A program made the position numbers and the translations under genes. This document shows positions 47,646-60,286 of a stretch of DNA of 64,000 bases, in pieces. Source of the stretch: Marthasterias glacialis. Taxonomy: Eukaryota; Echinodermata; Asteroidea; Forcipulatida; Asteriidae. The DNA lies in contig OU452233.1 in assembly GCA_911728455.2 (NCBI GenBank), forward strand, positions 14,699,214-14,763,213. The letters run 5' to 3'. The notes below the pieces were generated by a model. The model was not told the origin of the DNA and made no database searches. It saw only the letters and a program-made list of their open reading frames with translations. The number at the start of each line of letters is the position of its first letter. The stretch's first letter is position 1.

Positions 47646-49299
47646 GCGGCCTTGAATATTGTTGACGTACACACAGCATGGCCGTATGAACTGGACATCC
47701 TCGGGGTGTCCTCAGTCCGCGGTCCCTGGCATCCTCCCTGTTTATTCGGCAGCCCCAAGACCAATATTTTCGGAAAGCCCATGAACAGGGCTTTCTAACC
47801 GTGTCAGACTTGTCAGTTTCCCGCCAATACTTTGGGAGATAGAGCCGTTGCTAAGTCTTGTTTTCACTCTGTTACAGCTTCGTGTACAAAAGTGCCATTA
47901 GACAGGCGTTTGAAGCGCATTCGGAGCATCCCCGCTCCCTGGTGATTTCAAGGCAGAAGATGACCCTGGCTGGCCGGAAAAACCCGATTTTCGGATGCAG
48001 GACTATGGCAGCTAACTGCAGGTACAAGAAATTTCTCTCTAGCCCCATTATATCTGGAGTTATTGGCCGTGGCGCTGCCGACTTCTGTTTTCGGCATTTC
48101 TTTTTGCTGGCTTCGGTCCAGCACAGACGTAGCGGCCTTGGCTATTGTTGACGTACACACAGCATGGCCGTATGAACTGGACATCCTCGGGTGTCCTCAC
48201 TCCGCAGTCCCTGGCATCCTCCCTGTTTACTCGGCAGCCCCAAGACCGATATTTTCGGATAGCCCATGAACAGGGCTTTCCAACCGTGTCAGACTTATCG
48301 GTTTCCCGCCAATACATTGGGATATAGAGCCGTTGCTAAGTCTTGTTTTACCTCTGTTACAGCTTCGTGTACAAAAGTGCCATTAGACAGGCGTTTGAAG
48401 CGCATTCGGAGCAACCCCGCTCCCTTTTGATTTTAAGGCGGAAGATGGCCCTGGCTGGCCGGGAAAACCAGATTTTCGGATGCAGGACTATGGCAGCTAA
48501 CTGCAGGTACAAGAAATTTCTCTGTAGCCCCATTATATCTGGAGTTATTGGCCGTGGCGCTGCCGACTTCTGTTTTCGGCATTTCTTTTTTGCTGGCTTA
48601 GGTCCAGCACACGCGTAGCGGCCTTGGCTATTGTTGACGTACACACAGCATGGCCGTATGAACTGGACATCCTCGGGGTGTCCTCACTCCGCGGTCCCTG
48701 GCATCCTCCCTGTTTATTCGGCATCCCCAAGACCAACATTTTCGGTTAGCCCATGAACAGGGCTCTCCAACCGTGTCAGACTTGTCAGTTTCCCGCCAAT
48801 ACTTTGGGAGATAGAGCCGTTGCTAAGTCTTGCTTTCACTCTGTTACAGCTTCGTGTACAAAAGTGCCATTAGACAGGCGTTTGAAGCGCATTCGGAGTA
48901 TCCCCGCTCCCTGGTGATTTCAAGGCGGAAGATGGCCCTGGCTGGCCGGGAAAACCAGATTTGCGGATGCAGGACTATGGCAGCTAACTGCAGGTACAAG
49001 AAATTTCTCTCTAGCCCCATTATATCTGGAGTTATTGGCCGTGGCGCTGCCTACTTCTGTTTTCGGCATTTTTTTTTGCTGCTTCGGTCCAGCACACACG
49101 TAGCGGCCTTGGCTATTGTTGACGTACACACAGCATGGCCGTATGAACTGGACATCTTCGGGGTGTCCTCACTCTGCGGTCCCTGGCATCCTCCCTGTTT
49201 ACTCGGCAGCCCCAAGACCAACATTTTCGGAAAGCCCATGAACAGGGCTTTCCAACCGTGTCAGACTTGTCAGTTTCCCGCCAATACATTGGGAGATAG

Positions 49300-50273
49300 A
49301 GCCGTTGCTAAGTCTTGTTTTCACTCTGTTACAGCTTCGTGTACAAAAGTGCCATTAGACAGGCGTTTGAAGCGCATTCGGAGCATCCCCGCTCCCTGGT
49401 GATTTCAAGGCAGAAGATGACCCTGGCTGGCCGGAAAAACCAGATTTTCGGATGCAGGACTATGGCAGCTAACTGCAGGTACAAGAAATTTCTCTCTAGC
49501 CCCATTATATCTGGAGTTATTGGCCGTGGCGCTGCCGACTTCTGTTTTCGGCATTTCTTTTTTGCTGGCTTCGGTCCAGCACACACGTAGCGGCCTTGGC
49601 TATTGTTGACGTACACACAGCATGGCCGTATGAACTGGACATCATCGGGGTGTCCTTACTCCGGGGTCCCTGGCATCCTCCCTGTTTATCCGGCAGCCAC
49701 AAGACCAACATTTTGGGATAGCCCGTGAACAGGGCTTTCTAATCGTGTCAGACTTGTCAGTTTCCCGCCAATACTTTGGGAGATAGAGCCGTTGCTAAGT
49801 CTTGTTTTCACTCTGTTACAGCTTCGTGTACAAAAGTGCCATTAGACAGGCGTTTGAAGCGCATTCGGAGCATCCCCGCTCCCTGGTGATTTCAAGGCAG
49901 AAGATGACCCTGGCTGGCCGGAAAAACCAGATTTTCGGATGCAGGACTATGGCAGCTAACTGCAGGTACAAGAAATTTCTCTCTAGCCCCATTATATCTG
50001 GAGTTATTGGCCGTGGCGCTGCCGACTTCTGTTTTCGGCATTTCTTTTTTGCTGGCTTCGGTCCAGCACACACGTAGCGGCCTTGGCTATTGTTGACGTA
50101 CACACAGCATGGCCGTATGAACTGGACATCATCGGGGTGTCCTTACTCCGGGGTCCCTGGCATCCTCCCTGTTTATCCGGCAGCCACAAGACCAACATTT
50201 TGGGATAGCCCGTGAACAGGGCTTTCTAATCGTGTCAGACTTGTCAGTTTCCCGCCAATACTTTGGGAGATAG
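49300..50273 (+). repeat. Single-monomer duplication, 487-bp offset
   Basis: About 49300-49786 and 49787-50273 look identical, sharing AGATGACCC, CCGGAAAAACC, GCAGCCACAAGACC, ATTTTGGGATAGCCCGTG and TTTCTAATCG. Five rare alleles in both copies make a recent tandem duplication clear. Confidence 0.93.
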
Positions 50274-53200
50274 AGCCGTTGCTAAGTCTTGTTTTCACTC
50301 TGTTACAGCTTCGTGTACAAAAGTGCCATTAGACAGGCGTTTGAAGCGCATTCGGAGCAACCCCGCTCCCTGGTGATTTTAAGGCGGAAGATGGCCCTGG
50401 CTTGCCGGGAAAACAAGATTTTTGGATGCAGGACTATGGCAGCTAACTGCAGGTACAAGAAATTTCTCTCTAGCCCCATTATATCTGGAGTTATTGGCCG
50501 TGGCGCTGCCGACTTCTGTTTTCGGCATTTCTTTTTTGCTGGCTTAGGTCCAGCACACACGTAGAGGCCTTGGCTATTGTTGACGTACACACAGCATGGC
50601 CGTATGAACTGGACATCCTCGGGGTGTCCTCACTCTGCGGTCCCTGGCATCCTCCCTGTTTATTCGGCATCCCCAAGACCAACATTTTCGGATAGCCCAT
50701 GATCAGGGCTCTCCAACCGTGTCAGACTTGTCAGTTTCCCGCCAATACTTTGGGAGATAGAGCCGTTGCTAAGTCTTGCTTTCACTCTGTTACAGCTTCG
50801 TGTACAAAAGTGCCATTAGACAGGCGTTTGAAGCGCATTCGGAGCATCCCCGCTCCCTGGTGATTTCAAGGCGGAAGATGGCCCTGGCTTGCCGGGAAAA
50901 CCAGATTTTCGGATGCAGGACTATGGCAGCTAACTGCAGGTGCAAGAAATTTCTCTGTAGCCCCATTATATCTGGAGTTATTGGCCGTGGCGCTGCCGAC
51001 TTCTGTTTTCGGCATTTCTTTTTTGCTGGCTTAGGTCCAGCACACACGTAGCGGCCTTGGCTATTGTTGACGTACACACAGCATGGCCGTATGAACTGGA
51101 CACCCTCGGAGTGTCCTCACTCCGCGGTCCCTGTCATCCTCCCTGTTTATCCGGCAGCCCCAAGACCGACATTTTCGGAAAGCCCATGAACAGGGCTTTC
51201 TAACCGTGTCAGACTTGTCAGTTTCCCGCCAATACTTTGGGAGATAGAGCCGTTGCTAAGTCTTGTTTTCACTCTGTTACAGCTTCGTGTACAAAAGTGC
51301 CATTAGACAGGCGTTTGAAGCGCATTCGGAGCAACCCCGCTCCCTGGTGATTTTAAGGCGGAAGATGGCCCTGGCTTGCCGGGAAAACCAGATTTTCGGA
51401 TGCAGGACTATGGCAGCTAACTGCAGGTACAAGAAATTTCTCTCTAGCCCCATTATATCTGGAGTTATTGGCCGTGGCGCTGCCGACTTCTGTTTTCGGC
51501 ATTTTTTTTTGCTGGCTTCGGTCCAGCACACACGTAGCGGCCTTGGCTATTGTTGACGTACACACAGCATGGCCGTATGAACTGGACATCCTCGGGGTGT
51601 CCTCACTCCGCGGTCCCTGGCATCCTCCCTGTTTATTCGGCATCCCCAAGACCAACATTTTCGGAAAGCCCATGAACAGGGCTTTTCAACCGTGTCAGAC
51701 TTGTCAGTTTCCCGCCAATACTTTGGGAGATAGAGCCGTTGCTAAGTCTTGTTTTCACTCTGTTACAGCTTCGTGTACAAAAGTGCCATTAGACAGGCGT
51801 TTGAAGCGCATTCGGAGCATCCCCGCTCCCTGGTGATTTCAAGGCGGAAGATGGCCCTGGCTGGCCGGGAAAACCAGATTTTCGGATGCAGGACTATGGC
51901 AGCTAACTGCAGGTACAAGAAATTTCTCTCTAGCCCCATTATATCTGGAGTTATTGGCCGTGGCGCTGCCGACTTCTGTTTCGGCATTTATTTTTTGCTG
52001 GCTTCGGTCTAGCACACACGTAGCGGCCTTGGCTATTGTTGACGTACACACAGCATGGCCGTATGAACTGGACATCCTCGGGGTGTCCTTACTCCGGGGT
52101 CCCTGGCATCCTCCCTGTTTATCCGGCAGCCCCAAGACCAACATTTTCGGAAAGCCCTTGAACAGGGCTTTCTAATCGTGTCAGACTTGTCAGTTTCCCG
52201 CCAATACTTTGGGATATAGAGCCGTTTGCTAAGTCTTGTTTTCAATCTGTTACAGCTTCGTGTACAAAAGTGCCATTAGACAGGCGTTTGAAGCGCATTC
52301 GGAGCAACCCCGCTCCCTGGTGATTTCAAGGCAGAAGATGGCCCTGGCTGGCCGGGAAAACCAGATTTTCGGATGCAGGACTATGGCAGCTAACTGCAGG
52401 TACAAGAAATTTCTCTGTAGCCCCATTATATCTGGAGTTATTGGCCGTGGCGCTGCCGACTTCTGTTTTCGGCATTTATTTTTTGCTGGCTTCGGTCCAG
52501 CACACACGTAGAGGCCTTGGCTATTGTTGACGTACACACAGCATGGCCGTATGAACTGGACATCCTCGGGGTGTCCTCACTCTGCGGTCCCTGGCATCCT
52601 CCCTGTTTACTCGGCAGCCCGAAGACCAACATTTTCGGAAAGCCCATGAACAGGGCTTTCTAACCGTGTCAGACTTGTCAGTTTCCCGCCAATACTTTGG
52701 GAGATAGAGCCGTTGCTAAGTCTTGTTTTCACTCTGTTACAGCTTCGTGTACAAAAGTGCCATTAGACAGGCGTTTGAAGCGCATTCGGAGCATCCCCGC
52801 TCCCTGGTGATTTCAAGGCAGAAGATGGCCCTGGCTTGCCGGGAAAACCAGATTTTCGGATGCAGGACTATGGCAGCTAACTGCAGGTGCAAGAAACTTC
52901 TCTCTAGCCCCATTATATCTGGAGTTATTGGCCGTGGCGGTGCCGACTTCTGTTTTCGGCATTTATTTTTTGCTGGCTTCGGTCCAGCACACACGTAGCG
53001 GCCTTGGCTATTGTTGACGTACACACAGCATGGCCGTATGAACTGGACATCATCGGAGTGTCCTCACTCCGCAGTCCCTGGCATCCTCCCTGTTTATTCG
53101 GCATCCCAAAGACCATCATTTTCGAAAAGCCCATGAACAGGGCTTTCCAACCGTGTCAGACTTGTCAGTTTCCCGCCAATACTTTGGGAGATAGAGCCGT

Positions 53201-55431
53201 TGCTAAGTCTTGTTTTCACTCTGTTACAGCTTCGTGTACAAAAGTGCCATTAGACAGGCGTTTGGAGCGCATTCGGAGCATCCCCACTCCCTGGTGATTT
53301 CAAGGCGGAAGATGGCCCTGGCTGGCCGGGAAAACTCGATTTTCGGATGAAGGACTATGGCAGCTAACTGCAGGTACAAGAAATTTCTGTCTAGCCCCAT
53401 TATATCTGGAGTTATTGGTCGTGGCGCTGCCGACTTCTGTTTTCGGCATTTTTTTTTGCTGGCTTCGGTCCAGCACACACGTAGCGGCCTTGGCTATTGT
53501 TGACGTACACACAGCATGGCCGTATGAACTGGACATCATCGGGGTGTCCTTACTCCGGGGTCCCTGGCATCCTCCCTGTTTATCCGGCAGCCCCAAGACC
53601 GACATTTTCGGATAGCCCATGAACAGGGCTTTCCAACCGTGTCAGACTTATCGGTTTCCCGCCAATACATTAGGATATAGAGCCGTTGCTAAGTCTTGTT
53701 TTACCTCTGTTACAGCTTCGTGTACAAAAGTGCCATTAGACAGGCGTTTGAAGCGCATTCGGAGCATCCCCGCTCCCTGGTGATTTCAAGGCGAAAGATG
53801 GCCCTGGCTTGCCGGGAAAACCAGATTTGCGGATGCAGGACTATGGCAGCTAACTGCAGGTACAAGAAATTTCTCTGTAGCCCCATTATATCTGGAGTTA
53901 TTGGCCGTGGCGCTGCCGACTTCTGTTTTCGGCATTTATTTTTTGCTGGCTTAGGTCCAGCACACACGTAGAGGCCTTGGCTATTGTTGACGTACACACA
54001 GCATGGCCGTATGAACTGGACATCCTCGGGGTGTCCTCAGTCCGCGGTCCCTGGCATCCTCCCTGTTTATTCGGCATCCCCAAGACCAACATTTTCGGAT
54101 AGCCCATGAACAGGGCTCTCCAACCGTGTCAGACTTGTCAGTTTCCCGCCAATACTTTGGGAGATAGAGCCGTTGCTAAGTCTTGCTTTCACTCTGTTAC
54201 AGCTTCGTGTACAAAAGTGCCATTAGACAGGCGTTTGAAGTGCATTCGGAGCATCCCCGCTCCCTGGTGATTTCAAGGCGAAAGATGGCCCTGGCTTGCC
54301 GGGAAAACCAGATTTTCGGATGCAGGACTATGGCAGCTAACTGCAGGTGCAAGAAATTTCTCTGTAGCCCCATTATATCTGGAGTTATTGGCCGTGGCGC
54401 TGCCGACTTCTGTTTTCGGCATTTATTTTTTGCTGGCTTCGGTCCAGCACACACGTAGCGGCCTTGGTTATTGTTGACGTACACACAGCATGGCCGTATG
54501 AACTGGACATCCTCGGGGTGTCCTTACTCCGGGGTCCCTGCCATCCTCCCTGTTTATTCGGCATCCCCAAGACCAACATTTTCGGAAAGCCCATGAACAG
54601 GGCTTTCCAACCGTGTCAGACTTGTCAGTTTCCCGCCAATACTTTGGGAGATAGAGCCGTTGCTAAGTCTTGTTTTCACTCTGTTACAGCTTCGTGTACA
54701 AAAGTGCCATTAGACAGGCGTTTGAAGCGCATTCGGAGCATCCCCGCTCCCTGGTGATTTCAAGGCAGAAGATGGCCCTGGCTTGCCGGGAAAACAAGAT
54801 TTTCGGATGCAGGACTATGGCAGCTAACTGCAGGTGCAAGAAATTTCTCTGTAGCCCCATTATATCTGGAGTTATTGGCCGTGGCGCTGCCGACTTCTGT
54901 TTTCGGCATTTCTTTTTTGCTGGCTTCGGTCCAGCACACACGTAGCGGCCTTGGCTATTGTTGACGTACACACAGCATGGCCGTATGAACTGGACATCAT
55001 CGGGGTGTCCTTACTCCGGGGTCCCTGGCATCCTCCCTGTTTATCCGGCAGCCCCAAGACCAACATTTTCGGATAGCCCATGAACAGGGCTTTCCAACCG
55101 TGTCAGACTTGTCAGTTTCCCGCCAATACTTTGGGAGATAGAGCCGTTGCTAAGTCTTGTTTTCACTCTGTTACAGCTTCGTGTACAAAAGTGCCATTAG
55201 ACAGGCGTTTGAAGTGCATTCGGAGCATCCCCGCTCCCTGGTGATTTCAAGGCGAAAGATGGCCCTGGCTTGCCGGGAAAACCAGATTTGCGGATGCAGG
55301 ACTATGGCAGCTAACTGCAGGTACAAGAAATTTCTCTCTAGCCCCATTATATCTGGAGTTATTGGCCGTGGCGCTGCCGACTTCTGTTTTCGGCATTTCT
55401 TTTTTGCTGGCTTAGGTCCAGCACACACGTA

Positions 55432-56400
55432 GCGGCCTTGGCTATTGTTGACGTACACACAGCATGGCCGTATGAACTGGACATCCTCGGGGTGTCCTCA
55501 CTCCGCTGTCCCTGGCATCCTCCCTGTTTATTCGGCATCCCCAAGACCAACATTTTCGGATAGCCCATGAACAGGGCTCTCCAACCGTGTAAGACTTGTC
55601 AGTTTCCCGCCAATACTTTGGGAGATAGAGCCGTTGCTAAGTCTTGCTTTCACTCTGTTACAGCTTCGTGTACAAAAGTGCCATTAGACAGGCGTTTGAA
55701 GCGCATTCGGAGCATCCCCGCTCCCTGGTGATTTCAAGGCAGAAGATGGCCCTGGCTTGCCGGGAAAACTCGATTTTCGGATGCAGGACTATGGCAGCTA
55801 ACTGCAGGTGCAAGAAATTTCTCTGTAGCCCCATTATATCTGGAGTTATTGGCCGTGGCGCTGCCGACTTCTGTTTTCGGCATTTATTTTTTGCTGGCTT
55901 CGGTCCAGCACACACGTAGCGGCCTTGATTGTTGACGTACACACAGCATGGCCGTATGAACTGGACATCCTCGGGGTGTCCTTACTCCGGGGTCCCTGGC
56001 ATCCTCCCTGTTTATCCGGCAGCCCCAAGACCAACATTTTCGGATAGCCCATGAACAGGGCTCTCCAACCGTGTAAGACTTGTCAGTTTCCCGCCAATAC
56101 TTTGGGAGATAGAGCCGTTGCTAAGTCTTGCTTTCACTCTGTTACAGCTTCGTGTACAAAAGTGCCATTAGACAGGCGTTTGAAGCGCATTCGGAGCATC
56201 CCCGCTCCCTGGTGATTTCAAGGCAGAAGATGGCCCTGGCTTGCCGGGAAAACTCGATTTTCGGATGCAGGACTATGGCAGCTAACTGCAGGTGCAAGAA
56301 ATTTCTCTGTAGCCCCATTATATCTGGAGTTATTGGCCGTGGCGCTGCCGACTTCTGTTTTCGGCATTTTTTTTTGCTGCTTCGGTCCAGCACACACGTA
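55432..56400 (+). repeat. Single-monomer partial duplication, 484-bp offset (monomers 115-116)
   Basis: Shared rare markers are GGGCTCTCCAACCGTGTAAG, AAAACTCGATTTT, AGGTGCAAG and CTCTGTAGC, at 55572-55830 and 56056-56314. Monomer 116 alone has a 3-base loss after CCTTG (CCTTGATTGTTGACG at about 55923). The copies differ at the end, with TTTATTTTTTGCTGG against a pure T-run and GCTGCTTCGG. Confidence 0.88.
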
Positions 56401-59400
56401 GCGGCCTTGGCTATTGTTGACGTACACACAGCATGGCCGTATGAACTGGACATCCTCGGGGTGTCCTCACTCTGCGGTCCCTGCCATCCTCCCTGTTTAC
56501 TCGGCATCCCCAAGACCAACATTTTCGGAAAGCCCATGAACAGGGCTTTCCAACCGTGTCAGACTTGTCAGTTTCCCGCCAATACTTTGGGAGATAGAGC
56601 CGTTGCTAAGTCTTGTTTTCACTCTGTTACAGCTTCGTGTACAAAAGTGCCATTAGACAGGCGTTTGAAGCGCATTCGGAACATCCCCGCTCCCTGGTGA
56701 TTTCAAGGCGGAAGATGGCCCTGGCTGGCCGGGAAAACCAGATTTTCGGATGCAGGACTATGGCAGCTAACTGCAGGTACGAGAAATTTCTGTCAGGCCC
56801 CATTATATCTGGAGTTATTGGTCGTGGCGCTGCCGACTTCTGTTTTCGGCATTTTTTTTTGCTGGCTTCGGTCCAGCACACACGTAGCGGCCTTGGCTCT
56901 TGTTGACGTACACACAGCATGGCCGTATGAACTGGACATCCTCGGGGTGTCCTTACTCCGGGGTCCCTGGCATCCTCCCTGTTTATCCGGCAGCCCCAAG
57001 ACCGATATTTTCGGATAGCCCATGAACAGGGCTTTCCAACCGTGTCAGACTTATCGGTTTCCCGCCAATACATTGGGATATAGAGCCGTTGCTAAGTCTT
57101 GTTTTACCTCTGTTACAGCTTCGTGTACAAAAGTGCCATTAGACAGGCGTTTGAAGCGCATTCGGAGCATCCCCGCTCCCTGGTGATTTCAAGGCAGAAG
57201 ATGGCCCTGGCTGGCCGGGAAAACCAGATTTTCGGATGCAGGACTATGGCAGCTAACTGCAGGTACAAGAAATTTCTCTGTAGCCCCATTATATCTGGAG
57301 TTATTGGCCGTGGCGCTGCCGACTTCTGTTTTCGGCATTTATTTTTTGCTGGCTTCGGTCCAGCACACACGTAGCGGCCTTGGCTATTGTTGACGTACAC
57401 ACAGCATGGCCGTATGAACTGGACATCATCGGGGTGTCCTTACTCCGGGGTCCCTGGCATCCTCCCTGTTTATCCGGCAGCCCCAAGACCAACATTTTCG
57501 GATAGCCCATGAAAGGGGCTTGCCAACCGTGTCAGACTTGTCAGTTTCCCGCCAATACTTTGGGAGATAGAGCCGTTGCTAAGTCTTGTTTTCACTCTGT
57601 TACAGCTTCGTGTACAAAAGTGCCATTAGACAGGCGTTTGAAGTGCATTCGGAGCATCCCCGCTCCCTGGTGATTTCAAGGCGGAAGATGGCCCTGGCTT
57701 GCCGGGAAAACCAGATTTTTGGATGCAGGACTATGGCAGCTAACTGCAGGTACAAGAAATTTCTCTGTAGCCCCATTATATCTGGAGTTATTGGCCGTGG
57801 CGCTGCCGACTTCTGTTTTCGGCATTTTTTTTGCTGCTTCGGTCCAGCACACACGTAGCGGCCTTGGCTATTGTTGACGTACACACAGCATGGCCGTATG
57901 AACTGGACATCCTCGGGGTGTCCTCACTCTGCGGTCCCTGCCATCCTCCCTGTTTACTCGGCATCCCCAAGACCAACATTTTCGGAAAGCCCATGAACAG
58001 GGCTTTCCAACCGTGTCAGACTTGTCAGTTTCCCGCCAATACTTTGGGAGATAGAGCCGTTGCTAAGTCTTGTTTTCACTCTGTTACAGCTTCGTGTACA
58101 GAAGTGCCATTAGACAGGCGTTTGAAGCGCATTCGGAACATCCCCGCTCCCTGGTGATTTCAAGGCGGAAGATGGCCCTGGCTGGCCGGGAAAACCCGAT
58201 TTTCGGATGCAGGACTATGGCAGCTAACTGCAGGTACAAGAAATTTCTGTCTAGCCCCATTATATCTGGAGTTATTGGTCGTGGCGCTGCCGACTTCTGT
58301 TTTCGGCATTTTTTTTTGCTGGCTTCGGTCCAGCACACACGTAGCGGCCTTGGCTCTTGTTGACGTACACACAGCATGGCCGTATGAACTGGACATCCTC
58401 GGGGTGTCCTTACTCCGGGGTCCCTGGCATCCTCCCTGTTTATCCGGCAGCCCCAAGACCGATATTTTCGGATAGCCCATGAACAGGGCTTTCCAACCGT
58501 GTCAGACTTATCGGTTTCCCGCCAATACATTGGGATATAGAGCCGTTGCTAAGTCTTGTTTTACCTCTGTTACAGCTTCGTGTACAAAAGTGCCATTAGA
58601 CAGGCGTTTGAAGCGCATTCGGAGCATCCCCGCTCCCTGGTGATTTCAAGGCAGAAGATGGCCCTGGCTGGCCGGGAAAACCAGATTTTCGGATGCAGGA
58701 CTATGGCAGCTAACTGCAGGTACAAGAAATTTCTCTGTAGCCCCATTATATCTGGAGTTATTGGCCGTGGCGCTGCCGACTTCTGTTTTCGGCATTTATT
58801 TTTTGCTGGCTTCGGTCCAGCACACACGTAGCGGCCTTGGCTATTGTTGACGTACACACAGCATGGCCGTATGAACTGGACATCATCGGGGTGTCCTTAC
58901 TCCGGGGTCCCTGGCATCCTCCCTGTTTATCCGGCAGCCCCAAGACCAACATTTTCGGATAGCCCATGAAAGGGGCTTGCCAACCGTGTCAGACTTGTCA
59001 GTTTCCCGCCAATACTTTGGGAGATAGAGCCGTTGCTAAGTCTTGTTTTCACTCTGTTACAGCTTCGTGTACAAAAGTGCCATTAGACAGGCGTTTGAAG
59101 TGCATTCGGAGCATCCCCGCTCCCTGGTGATTTCAAGGCGGAAGATGGCCCTGGCTTGCCGGGAAAACCAGATTTTTGGATGCAGGACTATGGCAGCTAA
59201 CTGCAGGTACAAGAAATTTCTCTGTAGCCCCATTATATCTGGAGTTATTGGCCGTGGCGCTGCCGACTTCTGTTTTCGGCATTTTTTTTGCTGCTTCGGT
59301 CCAGCACACACGTAGCGGCCTTGGCTATTGTTGACGTACACACAGCATGGCCGTATGAACTGGACATCCTCGGGGTGTCCTCACTCTGCGGTCCCTGCCA

Positions 59401-60286
59401 TCCTCCCTGTTTACTCGGCATCCCCAAGACCAACATTTTCGGAAAGCCCATGAACAGGGCTTTCCAACCGTGTCAGACTTGTCAGTTTCCCGCCAATACT
59501 TTGGGAGATAGAGCCGTTGCTAAGTCTTGTTTTCACTCTGTTACAGCTTCGTGTACAGAAGTGCCATTAGACAGGCGTTTGAAGCGCATTCGGAACATCC
59601 CCGCTCCCTGGTGATTTCAAGGCGGAAGATGGCCCTGGCTGGCCGGGAAAACCAGATTTTCGGATGCAGGACTATGGCAGCTAACTGCAGGTACAAGAAA
59701 TTTCTGTCTAGCCCCATTATATCTGGAGTTATTGGTCGTGGCGCTGCCGACTTCTGTTTTCGGCATTTTTTTTTGCTGGCTTCGGTCCAGCACACACGTA
59801 GCGGCCTTGGCTCTTGTTGACGTACACACAGCATGGCCGTATGAACTGGACATCCTCGGGGTGTCCTTACTCCGGGGTCCCTGGCATCCTCCCTGTTTAT
59901 CCGGCAGCCCCAAGACCGATATTTTCGGATAGCCCATGAACAGGGCTTTCCAACCGTGTCAGACTTATCGGTTTCCCGCCAATACATTGGGATATAGAGC
60001 CGTTGCTAAGTCTTGTTTTACCTCTGTTACAGCTTCGTGTACAAAAGTGCCATTAGACAGGCGTTTGAAGCGCATTCGGAGCATCCCCGCTCCCTGGTGA
60101 TTTCAAGGCAGAAGATGGCCCTGGCTGGCCGGGAAAACCAGATTTTCGGATGCAGGACTATGGCAGCTAACTGCAGGTACAAGAAATTTCTCTGTAGCCC
60201 CATTATATCTGGAGTTATTGGTCGTGGCGCTGCCGACTTCTGTTTTCGGCATTTTTTTTTGCTGGCTTCGGTCCAGCACACACGTA
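56401..60286 (+). repeat. Second 3-monomer higher-order repeat block (1457-bp unit, about 2.7 copies)
   Basis: Monomer starts: 56401, 56887, 57374; 57858, 58344, 58831; 59315, 59801. The three types are: CTGCCATCC with ATTCGGAACATCC; GGCTCTTG with ACCGATATTTTCGG, TTATCGGTTTCCC and TTTTACCTCTG; and TCATCGGGG with GAAAGGGGCTTGCC and GAAGTGCATT. The offset is exactly 1457 bp between 56613, 58070 and 59527. First-copy differences include GTACGAGAAATTT and TGTCAGGCCCC (about 56780-56798) and AAAAGTGCC where later copies have AGAAGTGCC. Copies 2 and 3 are almost identical (CCCGATTTT against CCAGATTTT). The third copy breaks off in monomer 124. Confidence 0.94.

Larger units (their letters stand above)
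47646..56400 (+). repeat. Monomers 99-116, mixed types
   Basis: Monomer starts: 47646, 48132, 48618, 49103, 49590, 50077, 50564, 51051, 51537, 52023, 52511, 52998, 53484, 53971, 54458, 54945, 55432, 55919. Markers common here and rare elsewhere are the TTTCTTTTTT run, CTCTGTAGC, AGATGACCCTGG with CCGGAAAAAC (99, 102, 103), CGTAGAGGCC (104 to 105, 108 to 109, 111 to 112) and GGGCTCTCCAACC before GTCTTGCTTTC (101, 105, 112, 115, 116). Monomer 100 has a 1-base loss (CTCGGGTGTCC), 107 a 1-base loss (CTGTTTCGGC) and 108 a 1-base gain (CCGTTTGCT). Monomer 110 has a stop in the exon-like frame (GGATGAAGG). Confidence 0.95.

Noticed and set aside
56627..57073. 148-codon minus-strand open frame (also at 58084 and 59541)
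   Set aside because: It repeats with the 1457-bp unit and depends on local alleles. No start context, family match or frame conservation supports a gene.
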